Shown: positions 29,156-37,347 of the stretch, piece by piece
How positions within the stretch are numbered: position 1 is the stretch's first letter
Layout of the letters: every line of letters begins with the position of its first letter
Assembly (NCBI GenBank): GCA_024998565.1
Contig: JACOEM010000010.1
Span: 1 to 64,000 of the forward strand
Source of the DNA: Nitrospira sp.
Lineage (GTDB): Bacteria > Nitrospirota > Nitrospiria > Nitrospirales > Nitrospiraceae
Reading direction: 5' to 3'
DNA: 64,000 bases
Program-made: the position numbers and the translations under genes
The notes under the pieces: model-generated
Databases searched by the model: none
Told to the model about the DNA's origin: nothing
The model's input: only the letters and a program-made list of their open reading frames with translations

Positions 29156-29172
29156 TTGGAACGGGAGTTGCT
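29156..29172 (+). promoter_or_regulatory. Sigma-54 (-24/-12) promoter of the multicopper oxidase
   Basis: TTGGAACGGGAGTTGCT matches the sigma-54 consensus YTGGCACGRNNNTTGCW at all fixed positions but one (A for C at position 5). The invariant GG is at 29158-29159 and GC at 29170-29171, with the required ten bases between. Transcription should start near 29183, leaving a leader of about 180 bases before the oxidase start codon. Confidence 0.72.
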
Positions 29173-29362
29173 CTAGAGATGGCCGTCTTTATACGTGCAG
29201 TGGGGGACGCGCCATCGTGGCAATGATCGCGAGCTAGGAAGTGGAAGACGATGGACCGGCCTCCGGAGTTTTCCACTCCATGAGGTGCAGGTCCCCATGG
29301 ACCTGCACCGCTCGCGGCAGTCTCGTGGTGCGGTGTTTATGGTTTCAAGAGGAGGTAGGTCA

Positions 29363-32300
29363 ATGAGATCGGTACGAAGCGGGCCTAAGAAGTACAGTCA
29401 GCGAAGGTCCCGGGCAGCCTGGAAGTATGTGCTGGGGGCGATGCTCCCGACGGTCTGCATCGGGGCATTCCACGTCGCGTCGGCGGAGCCGACCGACCTG
29501 CATGCCGCGGCGCACAACCAGCCGGCTTGGGCAGAGCAGCTCAAGGGGCAGACCATCGTCGAGGATGCCAAGGAAGGGCATGTCGAGCGGACGGCCATGA
29601 TGGAGCGGCAACACCAGCGCATCATGGAGAAGATCAATGAGCAGATGGTGCATGACGCCGAGGTGCAGCGGACCGGCGGGCAGTACAACAACATCAACAT
29701 GATGCACCAGTACGGCGCGGGAAATCAGGATCTCCTTCTGATGTCCAATCCCTCCGCCGAGCCTGTGTCGATGGGCGGCGGGCGCTGCCCGGCCAATGCA
29801 CCGGTGCGCACGTACGATGTCTCCGCGATCAACGTCGAGATCACGCTGAATATGTGGCTCGATTTTTATCCCGGCTATATGTACGTGCTGACGGAGAATA
29901 TCGACAAGGTGCGCGCGGAAGAGACGAAGAATAAAGACGCGCGCGACGTGGAAGGGTACAACCCGGGCGCAGTGATGAACGGGTTGCAGAATCAATGGAT
30001 TCAGCCCCTCGTCCTTCGCGGCAACCAGGGCGATTGCGTCAAGCTCACGCTTCGCAATCAGCTCGAGGGCACGGAAGAGGTCAGTCTCAACATTCACGGC
30101 TCCAGCATGGTGATGGCGGCCACGGGCCAGCCGGCTAGCACCACCAATCCGGACAGCATTGCCGGACCGGGAAAGGCCGTGGACATGGAATGGTACATTC
30201 CGCCCACGCAGCAGGAGGGTAGCCGCCAGTTCCATTCGTACAGCAACGACCGCGAATTGACCGTGATGGGCCTCTTCGGGTCGTTCGTGATCGAACCGAA
30301 GGGCTCGGAGTATCTTGAGCCGTTGGGAACCGGAGATCCTCAGCCCACCAAGAGCGGCTGGCAGGCGATCATCAAGAACGGAGCCGGTCCTGACTTCCGT
30401 GAGTTCGTGCTGTTCTACCACGAAGTCGGCGATGAAGCCTTCCGCCCGTTGAATAAGAAGGGCGACTTCATTCCGCAGCGCGATCCGTTGACCGACGTCT
30501 ATCGCCCGGTGGCCCGCGCGTTGAACTACCGCAGCGAGCCGTTCGGCGTGGACAACATGCAAACGCAGCATGAATATTTCGGCTTCGAAGATGAGTCGAT
30601 GGCCTACAGCGCCTATACGTTCGGCGATCCGGCCACGACCATTCCGCGCAGCTATCTCGGTGACCCGGCCAAGTTCCGGCTGGTGCACGGAGGCTCGGAA
30701 GTGTTCCATTCACATCATCCGCACGGAGGTTCGATCCGTTGGCCGCGCAGCCCGCGGGCGATCGATGAAATGCCGCTCTGGCATACGGCGAAGAACGGCC
30801 CGGTGAAGTACCCGGTGATCCGGACGAAGTCCGATCGCGTCGACGTGGAAGTGATCGGTCCGTCTGAGACCATGGATCTCGAAACGGAGTGCGGATCCGG
30901 ACTCTGCCAACAGTTGGCCGGAGACTTCCTGTTCCATTGCCACGTGGCCCATCACTACATCGCGGGGATGTGGGGCTACTGGCGCGTGTACAACACCATT
31001 CAGCAGGGTGCGAACCACAACGATGTGATGCCGGATCTGTTGGAGTTGCCGGACCGCAAGGGCCGGATCAAGGTGGGTATCACGTCCGACGAGTTGATCG
31101 GCAAGACGGTCGATTGGTTCGGCAAGCAATTCACGATTATCGAGAAGGGCAAAACCGATTGGAAGGCGAGCCCGGCTCTGGTGACCCTGAAAGACTGGGT
31201 GGAGATGCAGTTCCCGCCACAGGGCTTGCCTGGTCACAAGAAAGACGAGCGTGAGCAGACCAGGTCCTACGATGCCAGCGTGTTGAACTGGGGCTGGCAG
31301 GGCAATCGCGCCATGACCGAGCCGGAGAACACGGTGCCGAATCCGCGCTATCAGTCGGCGCATCCGAACGAGCGGCTGCCGATCGTGTTCGAGCCGTTGA
31401 CCGGCAAGGTCTCCTGGCCGCATTTGAAGCCGCATTTCGGTCGCCGGGTGCCGTTCTCCAAAGGCCACAATCCTTCTCCGTGGCTGGAGATGATCCATCT
31501 GGAAGAGGACGGGTTGCCGAGTTCCTATCCGGCCAAGCCGGGAGAGAACGGGCGCTGGAGCCTCTGTCCGGAAAATGCCGGTTCGAAGAAATACAACGTG
31601 CACTTCATCCGCACGCCGATGATGTTGGCCGATAAGCAGGGCAACACGCCGGCGATTATGGATGAAGGCGGGATGATCTATGTCCTGCACGAAGAAGAAG
31701 CCGCCATTCGGAAGAACAACGACCTGAAGTTCCCGTTGGTCGTGCGGTCGAACATCTATGATTGCGTCGATTGGATGTTGACCAGCGAATGGGACGACGA
31801 TGACTACTCGAATTTTCATGCATCGAAGGTCAATACCCATTGGCATTTCCTGCAGTTCGACAATCAGTCGTCGGACGGTGTGATCACCGGCTTCTCGAAC
31901 GAACAGTCGGTGCGCCCGTTCACCATGTTGGAGAAGAAAACGGACAAGGGATTGCCCTTGCCCTTGAATACCACGTTCACGAAGGCGGGCAAAAAGGGCG
32001 ATCGTGTCATCACCCTCAAGAACGCCGCCCAGTATCATCCTGGCATTGAGATCCTGATCGGCGCGGATAACGTCGGTGGGAATGAAGTCGGGCGGATCCA
32101 GTCGATTAAGGGCAACGAGATCACGCTCGTGCGGCCGTTGAAGAACGATCATCCGGTGAAGGATATCGTCACGGTCGAGTTCGTTCGGCAGCGGTTCTGG
32201 GTCGATTCCGATGTGGGCACCGTGTTCTGGCACGACCATGCGTTGGGCCGGATTACCTGGGGTCACGGCGGATTCGGCACCATGATCGTCGAGCCGGTCG

Positions 32301-34246
32301 GTTCGACGTATCACAATCCGAAGACCGGAGCGCCGATCCGGAGCGGTCCGTTGGCGGACATCCGCACTGCGGAGCCTGTGGGCTACGGGGTGAACGGCAG
32401 CTTCCGTGAGTTGCTCGTGCAGTTGAACGATAGTGTGCCGCACACGATCAATATCGTGACGGCCGGTAATCCTCCTGGACAGCCGGTCGAGGTGGCGCTG
32501 GAAGCGGGGAAGACGATTTCCTTCCCGATTCCCGACCATATCAAGATGACGCCGATGCCGTTCCTGAACGGCGGAACGCATACGACGGGCGGCAGCCTGA
32601 ACTTCCGGGCGGAGCCGATCTCCGGCCGTATGGCGGCCAATCCGGATATGTCGAAACTCTTCAGCAGCGCCGTGCACGGCGATCCGTACACGCCGATGGT
32701 ACGTGCGTACCTGGGCGATACGGTCGTCTTCCGGTTGTTGCAGACCATGACCAACGAAAGCATGGTCTGGACGCTGTCCGGACATACCTATCTGACTGAG
32801 CGGTATGCCGGCGACGCGAACCGGAAGAACTCGATCCATGTCGGCATTGCCGAGCGGTACGACCTGGTGGTGCCGCAGGCCGGCGGACCGAGACTGCAAG
32901 CGGGCGACTACATCCACTTCAACGGACGTTCGTCCAAGTTCTCGGAAGGTGCCTGGGGGATCTTGCGCGTCCTCGATAAGGACGTGGCGGATCTGCAGAA
33001 GTTGCCGGCCGGCTACAGTGGCCGGAACGAAATTCCCAAGGCTCCGGCGGTGTGTCCTGCCGAGGCGCCGGTGAAAAACTTCAACGTCGTGGCGATCGAT
33101 TTCCCGTCCATGAAGTTGAATCCGAAAGCACCGGATGCCATCGAGGTCGATTTCGAACGCACCATCCAGATGGTCAATCCCGATGCCAAGATCTACACCT
33201 TGGAGGAGGATGTGTCGGCCGTGGCGTCCGGTGCGCAACCGATGCCGTTGACGTTGCGGGCGAATGTCGGCGACTGTCTTAAAATTAGGTTGACCAACAA
33301 GATGAAGCAGGGTCGGGCGTCCTTCTCGGCGCTGGGCCTGGCGTTCGATCCGAAGGATTCGCTGGGTGCGAACGTCGGCAACAATCCGGGCGAGCAAACG
33401 GTCGCGCCGGGTGAGAGCCGCGTCTACACCTACTATGCCGATCCGTTCCTCGGGGAGACTGCGTCCCTGGTGTGGGATTGGGGTAATGTCATGACCAATC
33501 CGCGCAACGGCCTGTTCGGCGGTATCGTCATCGGCCCGAAGGGGGCGACGTATCGCGATCCGAAGACCGGTGCGGATATTTCCCTGAAGAACAGCTGGGT
33601 CGCCGATGTCATTGTGGATCGGTCGATTCAGGGCTACGAGAATCGCCAGAACTATCGCGATGTGGCCCTGTTCTTCCAGGACGAAGACAACATCATCGGG
33701 ACGAGCTTCATGCCCTACGTGCAGAACACGGCGGGCTTGACGGCTGTCAACTACCGCTCGGAACCGTATAAGTTCCGGGAGTCAAACGGTTGCACGTTGG
33801 GCAAGGTCTTCCAGCCTTGCTCGGTGGATAAGCCGGAGAGCATTGCCACGCCGCTCATCGAAGCGCATGCGGGAGATCCCGTGCGTATCCATGTGTTCGG
33901 TGCGAGCAATGAGCAGAACGGCATGTTCAGCGTCGAAAAGCATGAGTGGCCGATCGAACCGTTCATGCGCGGCGCCGACCAGATTAGCGTCGTTGAGTTC
34001 TCCGCCTCGGAGAGCCTCGATGCCTTCATCCCGGCAGCCGGCGGAAGCTTCCGCCTCCCGGGTGATTACGTCTGGAGCAATCAGCGGTTGCCCTATGCCC
34101 AATCCGGGCAGTGGGGATTGATGAAGGTGTTGCCGCATGACGATCAACGGATCCTCCCGTTGAGTCAGCAGGCGCCTTCCATCAAGCGGGCGGACGTCGA
34201 GTCTGGAACACCCACTGTCTCCAGAATGTCGAATCCGCTCCGGTAA
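29363..34246 (+). CDS. Giant secreted multicopper oxidase (MofA/MnxG-like)
   Basis: The protein is 1,627 residues with a Sec signal (KYVLGAMLPTVCIGAFHVASAE) and several cupredoxin domains. All four copper motifs are present: HSHHPH at 449 (HxxHxH), HCHVAHHYIAGM at 525-536 (HCHx3Hx4M, including type-1 ligands), HWH at 826 and HDH at 957. The order is unusual, because common laccases have the two HxH motifs first. Size and motif style point to the very large bacterial oxidases of the MofA or MnxG type associated with manganese(II) oxidation, but iron, copper or another substrate is possible. Later cupredoxin-like repeats (from about residue 1230) appear to lack copper ligands. AGAGGAGGT precedes the chosen ATG. 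It is driven by the sigma-54 promoter upstream and ends in a strong hairpin. Confidence 0.88.
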   Translation: MRSVRSGPKKYSQRRSRAAWKYVLGAMLPTVCIGAFHVASAEPTDLHAAAHNQPAWAEQLKGQTIVEDAKEGHVERTAMMERQHQRIMEKINEQMVHDAEVQRTGGQYNNINMMHQYGAGNQDLLLMSNPSAEPVSMGGGRCPANAPVRTYDVSAINVEITLNMWLDFYPGYMYVLTENIDKVRAEETKNKDARDVEGYNPGAVMNGLQNQWIQPLVLRGNQGDCVKLTLRNQLEGTEEVSLNIHGSSMVMAATGQPASTTNPDSIAGPGKAVDMEWYIPPTQQEGSRQFHSYSNDRELTVMGLFGSFVIEPKGSEYLEPLGTGDPQPTKSGWQAIIKNGAGPDFREFVLFYHEVGDEAFRPLNKKGDFIPQRDPLTDVYRPVARALNYRSEPFGVDNMQTQHEYFGFEDESMAYSAYTFGDPATTIPRSYLGDPAKFRLVHGGSEVFHSHHPHGGSIRWPRSPRAIDEMPLWHTAKNGPVKYPVIRTKSDRVDVEVIGPSETMDLETECGSGLCQQLAGDFLFHCHVAHHYIAGMWGYWRVYNTIQQGANHNDVMPDLLELPDRKGRIKVGITSDELIGKTVDWFGKQFTIIEKGKTDWKASPALVTLKDWVEMQFPPQGLPGHKKDEREQTRSYDASVLNWGWQGNRAMTEPENTVPNPRYQSAHPNERLPIVFEPLTGKVSWPHLKPHFGRRVPFSKGHNPSPWLEMIHLEEDGLPSSYPAKPGENGRWSLCPENAGSKKYNVHFIRTPMMLADKQGNTPAIMDEGGMIYVLHEEEAAIRKNNDLKFPLVVRSNIYDCVDWMLTSEWDDDDYSNFHASKVNTHWHFLQFDNQSSDGVITGFSNEQSVRPFTMLEKKTDKGLPLPLNTTFTKAGKKGDRVITLKNAAQYHPGIEILIGADNVGGNEVGRIQSIKGNEITLVRPLKNDHPVKDIVTVEFVRQRFWVDSDVGTVFWHDHALGRITWGHGGFGTMIVEPVGSTYHNPKTGAPIRSGPLADIRTAEPVGYGVNGSFRELLVQLNDSVPHTINIVTAGNPPGQPVEVALEAGKTISFPIPDHIKMTPMPFLNGGTHTTGGSLNFRAEPISGRMAANPDMSKLFSSAVHGDPYTPMVRAYLGDTVVFRLLQTMTNESMVWTLSGHTYLTERYAGDANRKNSIHVGIAERYDLVVPQAGGPRLQAGDYIHFNGRSSKFSEGAWGILRVLDKDVADLQKLPAGYSGRNEIPKAPAVCPAEAPVKNFNVVAIDFPSMKLNPKAPDAIEVDFERTIQMVNPDAKIYTLEEDVSAVASGAQPMPLTLRANVGDCLKIRLTNKMKQGRASFSALGLAFDPKDSLGANVGNNPGEQTVAPGESRVYTYYADPFLGETASLVWDWGNVMTNPRNGLFGGIVIGPKGATYRDPKTGADISLKNSWVADVIVDRSIQGYENRQNYRDVALFFQDEDNIIGTSFMPYVQNTAGLTAVNYRSEPYKFRESNGCTLGKVFQPCSVDKPESIATPLIEAHAGDPVRIHVFGASNEQNGMFSVEKHEWPIEPFMRGADQISVVEFSASESLDAFIPAAGGSFRLPGDYVWSNQRLPYAQSGQWGLMKVLPHDDQRILPLSQQAPSIKRADVESGTPTVSRMSNPLR

Positions 34247-34313
34247 AGGTGAGGGCGGCGCAGCCCTGTATACGTGCCGCCACAAGGGTGCAGTGCCGGT
34301 CCTAATCACCAAG

Positions 34314-34347
34314 ACTGCGGGAGAGCACATAGGTGCTCTCCCGCAGT
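34314..34347 (+). terminator. Strong hairpin after the multicopper oxidase
   Basis: Perfect 15-bp arms, beginning ACTGCGGGAGAGCAC, enclose ATAG. The stem is 67 bp past the oxidase stop. A short T-rich stretch (TTGCGTTT) follows, so it is probably an intrinsic terminator or a transcript-stabilising hairpin. Confidence 0.75.
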
Positions 34348-34353
34348 TGCGTT

Positions 34354-34616
34354 TAGCAGGATGCGGAAAAAGTCCGGCAGCGGCGTTCTCGCAAGACACT
34401 GCCGCCTCACCGTCTCGGCGGCGTTCACAAACGTGACGCGCTTTACTCAGCGCGTCGTGAACCTCAGCGGCTCACCGTACGACGCGAGTACGATTCGCCC
34501 CTTCGCTTGGTGCGGCCTTGCTGGGCGGCCTTTCCTACGGGTGAGTGTGATACCGACAGGGCATATCAGTCGATCGTACGCATTGCGCATCAATCGAGCC
34601 ATTTCGCAGCCTGTTA
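34354..34616. mobile_element. MITE-like 263-bp repeat with terminal inverted repeats
   Basis: The ends TAGCAGGATGCG (34354-34365) and CGCAGCCTGTTA (34605-34616) are inverted copies at 10 of 12 positions. Inside are GGCAGCGGCGTTCTCGC near the left end and GCGGCCTTGCTGGGCGGCC (34513-34531), both echoed at 20853-20966; the left end is echoed at 41552. There is no coding capacity. It fits a non-autonomous miniature element or a REP-like repeat. Confidence 0.55.
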
Positions 34617-34699
34617 GGGGCTGGGCGCGCTCGAATCTGCTCTCGGTATGTCCTTGCTTTTCCCGGCACAGGTGAGACAAGCAGCCAGGGCGCAAGCTG

Positions 34700-35461
34700 T
34701 CACTGCTTGCGCTTGTGTGAGACCAATTCCTGCAGCGTTTTGAGGTCCAAGGCGCCCGGTACGAGATCGTTGCCGACGATGAACGCCGGTGTGCCGCTGA
34801 TGCCGAGGGTTTTGGCGAGCGCGCGGTTGCGATCGATGATCGGTTGCCATTCCGGTCGGGTCATGTCCTGATCCAGTCGATTCACGTCCAGCCCGGTCTC
34901 AGTTGCGATGCGGAAGAGTTGCTCTTTGGTGAGATCGTCTTTCGCGGCCAGCAGAGCTTCATGAAATGCCCGGTGTTTGCCCTGCAGGTTCGAGGCGAGT
35001 GCCGCCTTGGCCGCCCATTCTGATGGCTCCCCAAGAATCGGAAAGTCTTTGTACACAACCCGCACTCGGGCGTCGCTCTGCTGCAGTTGGGTCAGGGCCG
35101 ATGCTGCTTTTTTACAATAGCCGCAGCGATAGTCGAAGAACTCGACCACGGTCACGTCGCCGGCCGGATTTCCACTGACCGGGCTAGCCGGGTCGTTGAG
35201 CAGCTCTTGCTGATGTGTCGCGAGGGCGGCCCTCTGCCGTTCTTGTTCCTCTGCCGCCCGTTTGTTTTCCAACGACTGCAACGATTGCTCGATGACTTCC
35301 GGATGGCTCCGAATATACTGCTCGATCATCTGCTCAAGGGCCTGCCTGCTGAGCGGCTCGCCGGTCGGTCCGGCTGCCGGAACTTCGAGAGGCAAGAGGA
35401 GGGTACAAGCGGTGAGTGCGAAGCCGAGGGAAAGGAGAAGTCGGTCGCTGCCCAGGTTCAT
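34700..35461 (-). CDS. DsbA-family thiol-disulfide protein (Com1-like)
   Basis: The 253-residue protein has a signal peptide (LLLSLGFALTACTLLLPL), an alpha-helical N-terminal extension of about 70 residues (ALEQMIEQYIRSHPEVIEQSLQSLENKRAAEEQE), then a thioredoxin fold of the DsbA class with active site CGYC at 113-116 and the cis-proline loop GISGTPAFIVGN. It should oxidise or isomerise disulfides in the periplasm. The alternative reading, a lipoprotein with cysteine 19, is possible because the segment TACT resembles a weak lipobox. GGAGG precedes the chosen ATG. Confidence 0.9.
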   Translation of the reverse strand: MNLGSDRLLLSLGFALTACTLLLPLEVPAAGPTGEPLSRQALEQMIEQYIRSHPEVIEQSLQSLENKRAAEEQERQRAALATHQQELLNDPASPVSGNPAGDVTVVEFFDYRCGYCKKAASALTQLQQSDARVRVVYKDFPILGEPSEWAAKAALASNLQGKHRAFHEALLAAKDDLTKEQLFRIATETGLDVNRLDQDMTRPEWQPIIDRNRALAKTLGISGTPAFIVGNDLVPGALDLKTLQELVSHKRKQ

Positions 35462-35610
35462 TCTGCCTCCGTTTAGGATGAGGGTGAAAGGGTGTCGCTC
35501 GATGCGAGAACGCGCGGCATTATACAAGAATCTGCTGTCTGAGAAACTGATGGCGCGCGCAGGGAGATTCTTGAACGTCGTAAGGCGGGAGGCGCAGTGG
35601 TTGATTCCGG

Positions 35611-35904
35611 TCAGTTGGCCGGGTCGACGGGCAGTTTCGTGATCTTGATCAGCCGGTTCTTTTGATCCAGTTCAAAGCTCACATGGTCGCCAATGGTGAG
35701 GCCCTGGAGAAGACGGCGGTTGATGACCGGGAGGGCTTGTGATTCCCCGGATGGCATTCGAATGGTGAGCGTCAGGGTGTCCTGATCGATCGAGAGAATC
35801 GTACCGCCCAGGAGGGCGACCTCTATCGTGGGACCGGCGGCGAAACCGGAGATGACCGGCGAACTGAGCAGTAGCATGAGTATGGCCGGGATGTGCGGGC
35901 CCAT
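35611..35904 (-). CDS. Small exported protein, OB/SH3-like strand pattern
   Basis: The 97-residue protein has a hydrophobic signal (AILMLLLSSPVISGFAAG) and a mature domain of about 70 residues with alternating strands (TILSIDQDTLTLTIRMPSG, GLTIGDHVSFELD). The pattern recalls small beta-barrel proteins of the DUF5666 kind, but I do not claim the family. ATG 35904 is chosen because the signal peptide starts there; the frame extends upstream to 35985. It lies downstream of the acetate kinase promoter region on the opposite strand. Confidence 0.5.
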   Translation of the reverse strand: MGPHIPAILMLLLSSPVISGFAAGPTIEVALLGGTILSIDQDTLTLTIRMPSGESQALPVINRRLLQGLTIGDHVSFELDQKNRLIKITKLPVDPAN

Positions 35905-36062
35905 AACCCATGATAGCCGATGCCGATCCCTGCCCGGAACTAGCACTCTTCCCTGGCTTGCACGGGCAGAGGACCTACAACGCAAGCAAATGGCGCTTTG
36001 GATTTTACGGTTGCGCTGAACTCATGCTCGCTCTATCTTGAGGCGTAGGGGAAAAACCAAGC

Positions 36063-37274
36063 ATGTCTGAAGCCGGAAACGGGCTACCCGCCATACTCAC
36101 CCTTAACGCCGGATCCTCCAGTGTGAAGTGGGCCTTGTTTCGTATTGGAGCAGAGCCGGTTCGGACGGCAGCGGGACAGATCGAGCGGATCGGGCTTCCG
36201 GATGGCATCGTCACCGTCACTGATGTTGCAACCGGACAACTCGAGCGGCGTTCCGTTCCTGTGCCGAACCACGCGGCTTCCGTCCAGGTGCTTCTCGATC
36301 AACTCGCGCAGAGCGGGAAGGGATTGTCCGTTCAAGCCATCGGTCATCGAGTCGTGCACGGAGGCAGTCGTTACGCAGACCCGCAGGTGGTCTCCGCTGA
36401 GGTGATGGAGGAGTTACGGCGGCTGAGTCCCTACGATCCGGAACATCTTCCGGCCGAAATCACCTTCATCGAGGCATTCGGCACCGAATATCCGCAGGCG
36501 CCGCAAGTGGCCTGCTTTGATACCGGGTTCCATCAACATCTGCCGCCGGTGGCGCGTCTCCTGGCCATCCCCCGTCGCTATGAAACACTGGGCATCAGAC
36601 GGTACGGGTTTCATGGCCTCTCGTATGCGTTTCTGATGGAGGAATTGGAACGGATGGCGGGCCGTGACGCCGCGCGCGGTAAGGTGATTCTCGCCCATCT
36701 GGGAAACGGGGCCAGTCTGGCGGCGGTGCGGGACGGCGTCAGTATCGATACGAGCATGGGCTTTACTCCGGCTTCCGGTCTGCCGATGAGCACCAGGTCC
36801 GGCGATGTGGACCCGGGACTGATTTCCTACCTAGCCAGGACCGAAGGCATGACGCCGGAGCAGTTTCACCACATGGTCAATGCGCAGTCCGGCCTCTTGG
36901 GTCTGTCGGAAACCAGCCCGGACCTGCGTGACCTGCTGGCGCAGGAAGGGCACGATCCGCGCGCCGCCGAGGCGGTGGCGGTGTTTTGTTACCAGGGCAA
37001 GAAGTGGATCGGGGCCTATGCGGCAGCGCTGGGCGGGGTGGAACAGTTGGTCTTCAGCGGCGGCATCGGTGAACATGCGGCGGTCGTGCGGGCGCGTATG
37101 TGCGAGGGCCTGGAGTTTCTCGGCATCCATCTGGATCGAGAGCAGAACGAGGCCAATGCCGCCGTGATTTCCAGCCCGGCAAGTCGCGTGACCGTGCGGG
37201 TGATCCGTACCGACGAAGAACGTCAGATTGCGCAATCGGTCTGCCGGTTATTGGCATTGAACGAAGTTTGTTGA
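36063..37274 (+). CDS. ackA: Acetate kinase
   Basis: This cytoplasmic enzyme of 403 residues converts acetyl phosphate and ADP to acetate and ATP, or the reverse. Signatures are ILTLNAGSSSVKWALF at the N terminus, YRRYGFHGLS-type RRYGFHGLSYAF, VILAHLGNGASLAAV and the C-terminal FSGGIGEHAAVVR. The length matches the family. AGGGG precedes the ATG. The phosphoketolase that makes acetyl phosphate follows after 73 bp on the same strand, so the two form a pathway: sugar phosphate to acetyl phosphate to acetate plus ATP. Confidence 0.96.
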   Translation: MSEAGNGLPAILTLNAGSSSVKWALFRIGAEPVRTAAGQIERIGLPDGIVTVTDVATGQLERRSVPVPNHAASVQVLLDQLAQSGKGLSVQAIGHRVVHGGSRYADPQVVSAEVMEELRRLSPYDPEHLPAEITFIEAFGTEYPQAPQVACFDTGFHQHLPPVARLLAIPRRYETLGIRRYGFHGLSYAFLMEELERMAGRDAARGKVILAHLGNGASLAAVRDGVSIDTSMGFTPASGLPMSTRSGDVDPGLISYLARTEGMTPEQFHHMVNAQSGLLGLSETSPDLRDLLAQEGHDPRAAEAVAVFCYQGKKWIGAYAAALGGVEQLVFSGGIGEHAAVVRARMCEGLEFLGIHLDREQNEANAAVISSPASRVTVRVIRTDEERQIAQSVCRLLALNEVC

Positions 37275-37347
37275 CGATGCAGGACGGTCGTCCACGCCTG
37301 TCGTGGGCGATTGATGACCGACAGTCAAAACTGGAGAGAGGGAGCCT

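Noticed and set aside
30710-33397. An 895-codon open frame antisense to the multicopper oxidase
   Set aside because: It lies wholly inside a well-supported gene, is His/Arg/Asp-rich in the manner of a reverse-strand shadow in GC-rich DNA, and matches no family.
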